Assembly: GCF_000025325.1 (NCBI RefSeq)
Contig: NC_013743.1
Location: 248,001 to 312,000 of the forward strand
Source: Haloterrigena turkmenica DSM 5511
GTDB taxonomy: Archaea; Halobacteriota; Halobacteria; Halobacteriales; Natrialbaceae
Length of the DNA stretch: 64,000 bases
Direction of reading: 5' to 3'
Shown: positions 16,925 through 24,536 of the stretch, piece after piece
How the letters are laid out: each line of letters begins with the position of its first letter
Numbering within the stretch: the stretch's first letter is position 1
Made by a program: the position numbers and the translations under genes
The notes under the pieces: model-generated
Database searches by the model: none
The model's input: only the letters and a program-made list of their open reading frames with translations
What the model was told of the DNA's origin: nothing

Positions 16925-17536
16925 ATGACAGCCGACGCGCGGATTCGAGTCGCGACACCGGACGACGCCGCTGCAGTCCGCGATATCTACGCCCCCTTCT
17001 GCGAGTCGACGGCGGTCACGTTCGAGGAGACGCCACCGACCGAGGCCGAGGTGGCCAATCGAATCGCGTCGACCCTGGAGACGTACCCGTGGCTCGTCTG
17101 TGAAATAGACGGCGCGGTCGCCGGCTACGCCTACGCCAGCCGGCTGCGCGAACGCCGGGCCTACCAGTGGACGGTCGAACTCTCCGTCTACGTCGCCGAC
17201 GACGCCCGCCAGTCGGGTGTCGGCCGCGCGCTCTACGAGTCGCTGTTCGCGGTCCTCGAGCGCCAGGGCGTCCGCGACGGCTACGCCGTGACGACGGTCC
17301 CCAACCCCGAGACCGAGCGGTTCCACGAGCGGCTTGGCTTCGAGCGCTGCGTCGACTTCCCGGCGATCGGTCACAGCGAGGGCGAGTGGCGAGACGTCGC
17401 CTGGTGGCGCCGGTCGATCGGCGAGAAGACGGCCGATCCGGAGCCGATCACGCCGCTGCCCACGCTCCGGGACCGGCTCGACGAGGCCGACTGGAACGCG
17501 CTGGTTCGGACCGGAGTGAATCGCCTCGAGTCCTGA
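16925..17536 (+). CDS. GNAT N-acetyltransferase, phosphinothricin acetyltransferase-like
   Basis: This 203-residue GNAT protein has the PAT/YwnH-type N-terminus IRVATPDDAAAVRDIYAPFC and TFEETPPTEAEVANRI. The acetyl-CoA pyrophosphate-binding motif region is RQSGVGRALYESLFAVLERQ (Q-x-x-G-x-G/A), followed by NPETERFHERLGFERC and WRDVAWW. PAT-like enzymes acetylate amino groups of small molecules such as methionine sulfone or sulfoximine analogues. The C-terminal ~30 residues extend beyond the core. It is upstream of thiE by 89 nt with no evident functional link. Confidence 0.9.
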   Translation: MTADARIRVATPDDAAAVRDIYAPFCESTAVTFEETPPTEAEVANRIASTLETYPWLVCEIDGAVAGYAYASRLRERRAYQWTVELSVYVADDARQSGVGRALYESLFAVLERQGVRDGYAVTTVPNPETERFHERLGFERCVDFPAIGHSEGEWRDVAWWRRSIGEKTADPEPITPLPTLRDRLDEADWNALVRTGVNRLES

Positions 17537-17625
17537 GCACCGGTCGCGGATCGGAATCGCGATGTCTGAACGCCCGTGCGCGAGAACCACAGTCGCTTAG
17601 TGGATCTGTCACGCCAGTTCCTCCC

Positions 17626-18294
17626 ATGGATCCATCGGAGTACGGCACCTACCTCGTCACCCAGCAGTCGATCTCCGGCGACCGCTCGACGGTCGACGTC
17701 GTCCGAGACGCCATCGCGGGCGGCGTCGACGTCGTCCAACTGCGCGAGAAGGATACCGACGCCCGCTGGCGGTACGAACTGGGCCTCGAGTTGCGTGAAC
17801 TGACCGCCGAGGCGGACGTGGACCTGATCGTCAACGATCGCGTCGACGTCGCCGAGGCGATCGACGCCGACGGCGTCCACGTCGGCCAGTCGGACCTCCC
17901 TGTGGGCGTCGCGCGGGACCTGCTCGGTCCCGAGGCGATCGTCGGCTGCTCGACGGCGACGGTCGAGGAGGCCCTCGAGGCCGAGGCCGCGGGTGCGGAC
18001 TACCTCGGCGTCGGCACCGTCTACGGGACGACCTCGAAGGAGGTCGACCGATACAAGGACGGCGTCGGCCCGGAGCGGATCGCGGAGATCGTCGACGCGG
18101 TCTCGATCCCGGTCGTCGGTATCGGCGGCATCACGGCCGACAACGCGGGCCCGGTCGTCGAGGCCGGCGCGACCGGCGTGGCCGTCATCTCCGAGATTAC
18201 CGCTGCCGACGAGCCGCGGGCCGCGACCGCGGCGCTCGCCGACGCCGTCGAAACTGCGAAGGGAGTGGGGGACGGATCGGTAGCCGATGAGTAA
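17626..18294 (+). CDS. thiE: Thiamine-phosphate synthase
   Basis: This 222-residue TIM-barrel enzyme joins hydroxymethylpyrimidine diphosphate and hydroxyethylthiazole phosphate to thiamine phosphate. Motifs: VVQLREKDTD (pyrophosphate/Mg region), DLIVNDRVDVA, GVHVGQSDLP, DYLGVGTVYGTTSK and the phosphate-binding VVGIGGITADNAG. ATG 17626 gives the standard length, although the frame is open further upstream. It overlaps thiM by 8 nt, so the two are co-translated. No TPP riboswitch was recognised in the 89-nt leader. Confidence 0.96.
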   Translation: MDPSEYGTYLVTQQSISGDRSTVDVVRDAIAGGVDVVQLREKDTDARWRYELGLELRELTAEADVDLIVNDRVDVAEAIDADGVHVGQSDLPVGVARDLLGPEAIVGCSTATVEEALEAEAAGADYLGVGTVYGTTSKEVDRYKDGVGPERIAEIVDAVSIPVVGIGGITADNAGPVVEAGATGVAVISEITAADEPRAATAALADAVETAKGVGDGSVADE

Positions 18295-19126
18295 TCCATT
18301 ACCCGATGGTATTACCGATGACGAACTCGCGGACTCGCTGCGAGCGATCGGTCGGGGATCGCCACTCGTCCAGCACCTGACCAACGAAGTGACGATGAAC
18401 GACGTGGCCAACCTCACCCTCCACTGGGACGCGCTCCCGGTGATGGCCGACTCGCCGGGCGACGCCGGCGAGATGGCTGCCGGCGCCGCCGCGATTCTGC
18501 TTAATACCGGACAGGTGCCCGAGGGGAAAGTTGAAGCCATGCACGAGGCCGCCGAAACCGCCGCAGAGCGAGACATTCCCGTCGTGCTCGACCCCGTCGG
18601 TGTCGGGGCCACGCCCACGCGGGAAGCGGTCGCCGAGGCGCTGCTCGAGGATGTCGACTTCTCGATCATCAAGGGCAACTACGGCGAGATCAGCGCGCTC
18701 GCGGGCGTCGAGGCCGAGGTGAAAGGCGTCGAGTCGGTCGGCGAGTACGACGAGATCGAGGACGCGGCCCGGTCGCTGGCGGCGTCGACGGGTGCGACTG
18801 TCGTCGCCTCGGGCGTCGAGGACGTCGTCGCGACCGGCGACGGCGCGGTCCGGCTCTCGGCCGGCCACGAACGGCTCTCCGAGGTCGTTGGTACCGGCTG
18901 CATGCTCGGGGCCACGCTCGCGGCCTTCCGCGGCGCCGTCGACGACGCGCCGACGGCCGCCGTCCACGGCGCGCTCGCCTTCGGCATCGCCGGCGAACGC
19001 GCGGCCGAGATGCCCCACGAGGGACCGGCCAGCTTCCGGACGAACTTCCACGACGCCGTCGCCGGCTTCGATCCGGAGACGGCGACCGAACTGGACCTCG
19101 AGGAGCGACTCGAGCGCGTCGACTGA
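18287..19126 (+). CDS. thiM: Hydroxyethylthiazole kinase
   Basis: This 279-residue ribokinase-fold kinase phosphorylates 4-methyl-5-(2-hydroxyethyl)thiazole, salvaging it for ThiE. Conserved segments: PLVQHLTNEVTMNDVANLTL, DSPGDAGEMAAGAAAILLNTG, VVLDPVGVGATPTR, SIIKGNYGEISALAG and the catalytic/anion-hole stretch VVGTGCMLGATLAAF. The ATG overlaps the end of thiE. Together they form a thiazole-salvage and coupling unit. Confidence 0.96.
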   Translation: MSNPLPDGITDDELADSLRAIGRGSPLVQHLTNEVTMNDVANLTLHWDALPVMADSPGDAGEMAAGAAAILLNTGQVPEGKVEAMHEAAETAAERDIPVVLDPVGVGATPTREAVAEALLEDVDFSIIKGNYGEISALAGVEAEVKGVESVGEYDEIEDAARSLAASTGATVVASGVEDVVATGDGAVRLSAGHERLSEVVGTGCMLGATLAAFRGAVDDAPTAAVHGALAFGIAGERAAEMPHEGPASFRTNFHDAVAGFDPETATELDLEERLERVD

Positions 19127-19170
19127 CGACAATTTTCGAGACGTTCCACTTCTTGGAATCGATTGAAACC

Positions 19171-19178
19171 GTTTTAAC
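19171..19178 (+). promoter_or_regulatory. TATA-like box for small DUF protein
   Basis: GTTTTAAC lies 23-30 nt before the ATG at 19201. Confidence 0.45.
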
Positions 19179-19200
19179 CGCCCCGGGTGAACGTCAGCGT

Positions 19201-19473
19201 ATGGCACGAGAAAACCTCGAAGACGCAGCAGCGACGCTCCGAGAAGCCGCGGATGCCGCCTCCGACGACGAGACCCGCGAGCGCCTCGAGAATCAGGCCG
19301 ACCAGTTCGCTAACCTCGCTGAGGCCGACCGCGGCCCCGATCACGGCAAACTGGCCCGTCACGAGCACATCCTCTCCGATATCTCCGACGAAGAAGGCGG
19401 CGAGGTCGCCGACCTCGTCGACGACGCCCTCGAGTCGGTCCGGGCGTTCCGGGAGACGGTGGAAGGCGTCTGA
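19201..19473 (+). CDS. Small acidic helical haloarchaeal protein
   Basis: This 90-residue protein, MARENLEDAAATLREAADAA onward, is almost entirely helical and acidic, with heptad-like Leu/Ala spacing. It resembles a conserved haloarchaeal family of uncharacterised small proteins (DUF7553-like, from memory). ATG 19201 is preferred because a TATA box lies 23-30 nt upstream. No catalytic residues stand out. It is followed by an oligo-T tract and a convergent rubrerythrin-like gene. Confidence 0.8.
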   Translation: MARENLEDAAATLREAADAASDDETRERLENQADQFANLAEADRGPDHGKLARHEHILSDISDEEGGEVADLVDDALESVRAFRETVEGV

Positions 19474-19502
19474 ACGCGGTTCGAACGGCACCGAATCACT
19501 CG

Positions 19503-19508
19503 TTTTTT
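19503..19508 (+). terminator. Oligo-T terminator candidate
   Basis: TTTTTT lies 30 nt after the stop of the small helical protein gene, in the 71-nt gap between convergent genes. Confidence 0.45.
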
Positions 19509-19544
19509 GGCCAGTACTCGGGTCCGATCAGCGCCCGGTCGAGC

Positions 19545-20180
19545 TCAGCAGACGGGCTTGGGATTCGCGCCCATCGCCTCGAGGCTCTCGACGTACTCGT
19601 CGTAGGCGGCCTCGATCGCGCCGTCGGCGGCCTCGTGGGCGCGCTCGCGGTCGTCCTCGTCCTCGCAGACGTCCTCGAGGAGGTCCGTCGCGCGCTCGAG
19701 CTGGGCGTCCAGATCGTCGCCGAACTCGCGGAAGACGCTCGCGGTCTGGGGATCGGCGTCGCCGACGAAGTAGCCGACGACCTGGTCTTTCGAGCGCTGA
19801 CTTGCGAGGATCCGGCCGACGAAGGCGCCGACGCGCTCGACGGTCGACTCGAGGCCGCGCAGGTACTCGTGGAGCGCGGGCACTTCCTGCGGTTCGTACT
19901 CCTCGTCTCCGAGGTGGTCGAGGACGGTCTCGTAGTGACCTTGCTCCTCCTCGGCGGTGGTCTCGAAGGCCTCGCGGGCCGCCTCGTAGCTCTCGTCGTC
20001 GGCCCACTCGAGGAACGTCTGCCAGGCGGCGTGTTCGGCGTCGGCGGTCGCCCGGAGGACGGGTTCGGTGTCGATGTCGCCGTCGGTGTCGGCGTACAGC
20101 GACTTCGAGGACCCGAGTCGGGAGAGCGCGGTCTGGTTGTCCTCCTCAACGGCTTCGACGAACGCCTCGGCATCTGTCAT
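19545..20180 (-). CDS. Rubrerythrin/ferritin-like diiron-fold protein
   Basis: This 211-residue protein starts at ATG 20180 (MTDAEAFVEAVEEDNQTALS). It contains paired helices with ferritin-like metal motifs: ATADAEHAAWQTFLEW and TTAEEEQGHYETVLDHLGDE (E-x-x-H patterns), plus a second helical pair near EFGDDLDAQLERATDLLEDV. Haloarchaeal proteins of this type are annotated as rubrerythrin-like and are thought to handle oxygen or peroxide or to store metal. The C-terminal rubredoxin domain of true rubrerythrin is absent. A single cysteine ends the protein. Confidence 0.75.
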   Translation of the reverse strand: MTDAEAFVEAVEEDNQTALSRLGSSKSLYADTDGDIDTEPVLRATADAEHAAWQTFLEWADDESYEAAREAFETTAEEEQGHYETVLDHLGDEEYEPQEVPALHEYLRGLESTVERVGAFVGRILASQRSKDQVVGYFVGDADPQTASVFREFGDDLDAQLERATDLLEDVCEDEDDRERAHEAADGAIEAAYDEYVESLEAMGANPKPVC

Positions 20181-20366
20181 ACCGGCCTCTTCGACGGGCC
20201 TCGAGTTAGGTCTGTCGCGATAGCGCTTGCGGCTCGTCGGGGCGCGGTCGAGAGCCGACCGGGGGAGTAGCCGGCCCATTCCGACTATCAGCCGCCGGTT
20301 AATACAGCCGTTCCTGACGATAACCGAGCTATAACAATCACCCTATATCGAATTTCCTCGATCGGA

Positions 20367-21563
20367 ATGAAACGACGAGTGTATCTCGCGACGGCCGGTG
20401 CGACGCTGTTCGCCGGCTGTTCTGCCCTGACCGGTTCGGAGACCGACGAAAAAAACGGCGACGACAACGGTGACGACAACGGCGACGAGAACGGATCGTC
20501 GGACCCGATCAACGAGGATCCGGGCTCGTTCGACGAGTTCGAGGACCTCTCGAACTGGACGGTGATGGAAGGCTCGATGAGCGCCGACGAGGAGCGCACG
20601 CACGTCGGGTCCCAGTCCGCCCGGATGGACGCCGCCGAATCCGACACCCGCGTGATGATCAAACGCGAGTTCGACTCGCCGCGCGACCTCTCCGACGAGC
20701 TCCCCGCGCTGGCGTTCGCGAGCGATCGCGAGGTCAATCCGGTCGTCCAGCTCTCGGACACCGATGGCAACCGACTGCTGCTCCAGTGTGCGGTCGAGGC
20801 CGACGGCTCGTTCGCCCGTCACGACCTCGGTTACAGGAAGACCGTCGGCGACCCGGACCTGAGTTCGATCGCTCACACCAAGATCTCGTTCTGGGCCGGC
20901 GACCGAGAGATGTCCCTGTGGGTCGACGACTACCACTTCGTCAAGCGACCCGACACTGGGAAGGTCCTGCTCGAGTTCCCCGACGAGTCGGCCGCCGTCG
21001 ACGCCGCCCCGGCGCTCGCCGAGCACGATCTCCCCGCGACCGCGTTCGTCAAGACCGACTACGTGGGCGGCTCCGGCTACCCCTCCGTGGACGACCTCGA
21101 GTCGCTCCAGGAGGACGGCTGGACGATCGCCAGCGAGGGCGCGACCGGCACCGATCTCACCGCGCTCGACGCGGAGAGTCAGAAAGCCGAGATCACCAGT
21201 GCCGTCTCGTGGCTCGAGGACCACGGGTTCGACGCCGAGTACTTCTCGTACCCGCTCAACCGGTACGACGACACCACCCTCGAACTGGTCAAAGAGCACC
21301 ACGACCTCGGGTTCGTCGGCGGCTTCCCCGGTCACGGCCACGTGACCAACCCCGCTATGGTGCCCCGTGCAACCAACCCCGACGCCGAGGAGGCCGAGAC
21401 GCTCCTCGAGTGGACCGCCGACCAGCGGACGATCACGACGGTCTCGTTCCGCGACCTCGAGAATCTCGACGCGACGCTCGAACTGGTCGCCGACCTCGAA
21501 TCGAACGGCGATCTCGAGGTCATCACGCCGTCCGATCTCGCGTCGGACTACCTCCACGAATAA
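20367..21563 (+). CDS. Polysaccharide deacetylase-like lipoprotein
   Basis: This 398-residue protein has lipobox LFAGC at residues 14-18 after a short basic start, then an Asn/Asp/Gly linker (NGDDNGDDNGDENGSS). A beta-sandwich carbohydrate-binding-like region follows (FDEFEDLSNWTVMEGSMSAD to about residue 190). The C-terminal part resembles a NodB-type fold: LLEFPDESAAVDAAPALAEH, PATAFVKTDYVG, GWTIASEGATGTDLT, AEYFSYPLNRYD. Some metal-binding residues typical of NodB (D-x-x, H-x3-H) are not obvious, so activity is uncertain. It probably acts on cell-surface polysaccharide. Confidence 0.75.
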   Translation: MKRRVYLATAGATLFAGCSALTGSETDEKNGDDNGDDNGDENGSSDPINEDPGSFDEFEDLSNWTVMEGSMSADEERTHVGSQSARMDAAESDTRVMIKREFDSPRDLSDELPALAFASDREVNPVVQLSDTDGNRLLLQCAVEADGSFARHDLGYRKTVGDPDLSSIAHTKISFWAGDREMSLWVDDYHFVKRPDTGKVLLEFPDESAAVDAAPALAEHDLPATAFVKTDYVGGSGYPSVDDLESLQEDGWTIASEGATGTDLTALDAESQKAEITSAVSWLEDHGFDAEYFSYPLNRYDDTTLELVKEHHDLGFVGGFPGHGHVTNPAMVPRATNPDAEEAETLLEWTADQRTITTVSFRDLENLDATLELVADLESNGDLEVITPSDLASDYLHE

Positions 21564-21590
21564 CGTCGCTTACCGGCGGTAGCACGGTCG

Positions 21591-21596
21591 TTTTTT
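21591..21596 (+). terminator. Oligo-T terminator candidate
   Basis: TTTTTT lies 28 nt after the stop of the deacetylase-like lipoprotein gene. Confidence 0.45.
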
Positions 21597-21698
21597 CTCG
21601 CAGCCACCGTTCGCGAGCGACGGCGATCGCGATATCGTCAACCACGCACCCACGTACCGATCGGTCGGTATTTCACGGACGATTAGAAACAGGGGTGC

Positions 21699-22145
21699 AT
21701 GAAAATCCGACGGCCGCGACGCCCCCGCCAGTTCCGGGTGGCCGACTCGGCACAGCAGATCGTCGGCGGCTTCCTGCTCGCCGGCCCGTTCGTCGTGACC
21801 GAGGAGGTCTGGATCCTCGCGGGTAGCATGAGCGCGATACAGGCGGTGCTGACGGTCTGCGTCGTCTCGGCGATCGGCTACGGTGCGCTGTACACGGCAG
21901 ACACGACTCGCGATCCGGATGTCGAACAGGAGGTCGCCGGCGTGCCGGTCCGCTTTATCTCGCTGTTGCTCGTCTCGTTCGGCTCGGTACTGATCCTCGC
22001 GCTCCTGTTCAACGCGCCGACAGCGTTCCTCGACGACGTCGAAACGAGGTCCGCCGTCACATGGATCACGTTCAAGGCCGTCAGCGTCGGCTCCGTGTTC
22101 AGCATCGTCGGTGCGGCGACCGCCGACAGCGTCTTCTCGAAGTAG
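21699..22145 (+). CDS. DUF2391-like integral membrane protein
   Basis: This 148-residue protein has four hydrophobic helices (FLLAGPFVVTEEVWILAG, IQAVLTVCVVSAIGYGALYT, VRFISLLLVSFGSVLILALL, AVSVGSVFSIVGAATADSVF-like). The pattern FRVADSAQQIVGGFLLAGPF matches the DUF2391 family of small putative membrane proteins in archaea and bacteria. Function is unknown. It is monocistronic and followed by a T tract at 22164-22169. Confidence 0.8.
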   Translation: MKIRRPRRPRQFRVADSAQQIVGGFLLAGPFVVTEEVWILAGSMSAIQAVLTVCVVSAIGYGALYTADTTRDPDVEQEVAGVPVRFISLLLVSFGSVLILALLFNAPTAFLDDVETRSAVTWITFKAVSVGSVFSIVGAATADSVFSK

Positions 22146-22163
22146 TCGGTGAGCTCGGAACGA

Positions 22164-22169
22164 TTTTTT
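22164..22169 (+). terminator. Oligo-T terminator candidate
   Basis: TTTTTT lies about 19 nt after the DUF2391-like gene stop. Confidence 0.45.
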
Positions 22170-22267
22170 CGCGTGGCTCGGTGACGACGCGTCGATGAGA
22201 GCGCAGTCGCTACTCGAGACGCAGCATCCGAAAAAACGGCTATCTGAGACCGCTTACTGGGCGTCGC

Positions 22268-23125
22268 TCAGTTGCCCTTTTCGATCGGCGCATTGACCAG
22301 GTTGCCCCACTCGGTCCAGGAACCGTCGTAGTTGACGGTGTCCTCGTAGCCGAGCAGTTCGTGCAGGGCGAACCAGGCGACGGAGGAGCGCTCGCCGATG
22401 CGGCAGTAGGCGACGGTCGTCTCGTCGCCGTCGATGTCTTCTTCGGCGTAGAGCTCCTCGAGCTCGTCGTAGTCCTTGAAGGTGCCGTCGTCGTTGGTGA
22501 CGGCCGCCCACGAGATGTTCTTCGCGCCGGGGATGTGGCCGCCGCGCTGGGCGGTCTCCTGGAGTCCCGGGGGTGCGAGGACCTCGCCGGAGTACTCCTC
22601 GGGCGAGCGAACGTCGACGAGCGGAACGCCGCGCTCGATCGCGTTCTCGACGTCCTCTCGGTAGGCGCGGATGCTCTCGCGTGGACCGGCGGCGTCGTAC
22701 TCGGTCTCCGAGAAGTCGGGCTCCTCGTCCGTGGTCGGGTAGTCGTTCTCGAGCCAGTACTCGCGGCCGCCGTCGAGCAGCTTGACGTCGTCGTGGCCGT
22801 AGTACTTGAACTGCCAGTAGGCGTAGGCGGCGAACCAGTTGGAGTTGTCACCGTAGAGGACGACCGTGTCGTCCTCGCTGATACCGTGACTGCCGAGCAG
22901 TTCCTCGAAGTCCTCCTTTTCGAGGATGTCTCGTTGGGTCTGGTCCTGGAGCTGCGTCTCCCAGTTGAACCCGATCGCGCCGGGGGCGTGCTCTTCCTCG
23001 TAAGCTTCCGTGTCGACGTCGACTTCGACCAGTCGGAGGTCGGAGTCGTCGTCTTGGAACTCGTCGAGACGCTCCTCGGCCCAGTCGGCGGACACGAGTA
23101 CGTCGTTGGCGTAGTCGGTTGCCAT
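22268..23125 (-). CDS. Sulfurtransferase, tandem rhodanese domains (TssA-like)
   Basis: This 285-residue protein has two rhodanese domains. The N-terminal domain is inactive (VVLYGDNSNWFAAYAYW lacks Cys) and the C-terminal one carries the catalytic loop AYCRIGERSS with the persulfide-forming Cys. Other signatures are VEVDVDTEAYEEEHAPGAIG, PLVDVRSPEEYSGE and HIPGAKNISW. This is a thiosulfate/3-mercaptopyruvate sulfurtransferase-type enzyme that transfers sulfane sulfur. Start ATG 23125 is chosen; a longer start at 23152 exists. It is divergent from a second sulfurtransferase at 23407, so the two may share a regulatory region. Confidence 0.93.
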   Translation of the reverse strand: MATDYANDVLVSADWAEERLDEFQDDDSDLRLVEVDVDTEAYEEEHAPGAIGFNWETQLQDQTQRDILEKEDFEELLGSHGISEDDTVVLYGDNSNWFAAYAYWQFKYYGHDDVKLLDGGREYWLENDYPTTDEEPDFSETEYDAAGPRESIRAYREDVENAIERGVPLVDVRSPEEYSGEVLAPPGLQETAQRGGHIPGAKNISWAAVTNDDGTFKDYDELEELYAEEDIDGDETTVAYCRIGERSSVAWFALHELLGYEDTVNYDGSWTEWGNLVNAPIEKGN

Positions 23126-23406
23126 ACTCGTCCCTTCGATGGCGACACACAAAGGGACTGCTTAACCGGTCAATTCGGACACCGATCGATCCTGTCGGAA
23201 ATATTTGCCACAACTTTCGTTCGTCGATCGGTTCGTGTCCGCTCACAGCCGGTGAAAGAAGCTGAACGGCGTCATTTTCGGCGAATGCGCCAGGATATCG
23301 ATACGTTCCGTCCGCTGACACCAGCAATAGTTGCCACTGTCCCGGTACCCGTTCGTTCGGGTCCAAACCGGTGCGTTCTCGGAGCTTCGCTCCTAGTGAC
23401 CGCGTA

Positions 23407-24204
23407 ATGAACGACTCCGTCGTCGTCACGCCCGACTGGCTCGCAGCGCACCGGGAGGATCCGCAGGTACGCATCGTCGACGTCAGGGACGCCTGGGAGT
23501 ACGACGGCATCGGTCACGTTCCCGGTGCCGTCAGCATCCCGTTCGACAGCTACCGCGACGAGAGCGACGTCGACCGCGGGACCCTCCCCGGCGCCGAGGC
23601 CTTCGCCGACCTCTGCTCCGAGGCCGGTATCTCGCCCGAAGACACGATCGTCGCCTACGACGACACCCACGGCGTCTTCGCCGCCCGGTTCGTGCTCACC
23701 GCCCTCGAGTACGGCCACGACGACGTGCGCCTGCTCGACGGCGATTACAGCGCCTGGAACCGCGAGTACGAGACCTCGAGCGAGACCCCCGACGTCGAGT
23801 CGACCGAGTACGAACCCGATCCGCTGGCACCCGAGGAGAGCCCGCTAGTCGACTACGCCGCCGTCGAAGCGGCCTTAGAGCGCGGCGCGCTGTTCGTCGA
23901 CACGCGCGAGGCCCACGAGTTCGAGGAGGCTCGCCTGCCCGGCGCGGTCCGGTTCGACTGGCGCGAGGTCGTCGACGACGAGACGCGCCGGCTGAAACCC
24001 GCAGACGAACTCGAGGAACTGCTGGCCGAGTACGGAATCACGCCCGACCGCGAGATCGTCCTCTACTGTAACACCGCGCGGCGGATCAGCCACACCTACG
24101 TCGTGCTCCGGGCACTGGGCTACGAGAATGTCTCCTTCTACGAGGGGAGTCTAACGGAGTGGCTGGCGAACGATGGGGAGGTAGAGAGCGGCGAGGTCGA
24201 GTGA
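23407..24204 (+). CDS. Second sulfurtransferase, tandem rhodanese domains
   Basis: This 265-residue paralogue of the divergent neighbour has N-terminal rhodanese IVDVRDAWEYDGIGHVPGAV with an Asp in place of Cys (VAYDDTHGVFAARF). The C-terminal rhodanese has active-site loop LYCNTARRISHT. The loop differs from the CRIGERSS type, suggesting different acceptor specificity. The last codons (GEVESGEVE) are encoded by the left arm of a 10-bp hairpin that spans the stop codon, so the C-terminal tail may derive from a palindromic insertion. Confidence 0.92.
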   Translation: MNDSVVVTPDWLAAHREDPQVRIVDVRDAWEYDGIGHVPGAVSIPFDSYRDESDVDRGTLPGAEAFADLCSEAGISPEDTIVAYDDTHGVFAARFVLTALEYGHDDVRLLDGDYSAWNREYETSSETPDVESTEYEPDPLAPEESPLVDYAAVEAALERGALFVDTREAHEFEEARLPGAVRFDWREVVDDETRRLKPADELEELLAEYGITPDREIVLYCNTARRISHTYVVLRALGYENVSFYEGSLTEWLANDGEVESGEVE

Positions 24205-24536
24205 GCGAAGCGAACTCGACCTCGAGGCGGAGCGGGGAGCGAAGCGACCCGCGGAGCGCGTAACGAGGCGACCGTAGGGAGACCTCGGGCACGGTTGCGT
24301 TCGCGTTGAGGTCCGCTGGCATTGCCTGTCCGACAGGTCGTTCTAGGAGTCGAATACGCTACCGTTCGCTCCGACTACACAATCATTGATTCGACTAATT
24401 AGCGCCACGGACGACGTTGTTCAGCTGTCACGATATCCGTCCCGACCTGGTTGTTGTATCATATCCAACAGTAACGGGCCGATTACCGGGCTGCAAGGCC
24501 TCTATTACAAGGGCCGATATTATCGGTTGATGGGTT
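24205..24536. other. Intergenic region with palindromic element and asnB promoter side
   Basis: The first ~100 nt are rich in short repeated words (GAGCGAAGCGA, GCGGAGCG) and include the right arm of the stop-codon hairpin. The remainder becomes A/T-richer toward 24500-24525 (TCTATTACAA, GATATTATC), probably the promoter of the asparagine synthase gene. No gene was recognised. Confidence 0.5.

Noticed and set aside
17537-17625. Possible TPP riboswitch before thiE
   Set aside because: I see only 89 nt with no recognisable conserved thi-box core.
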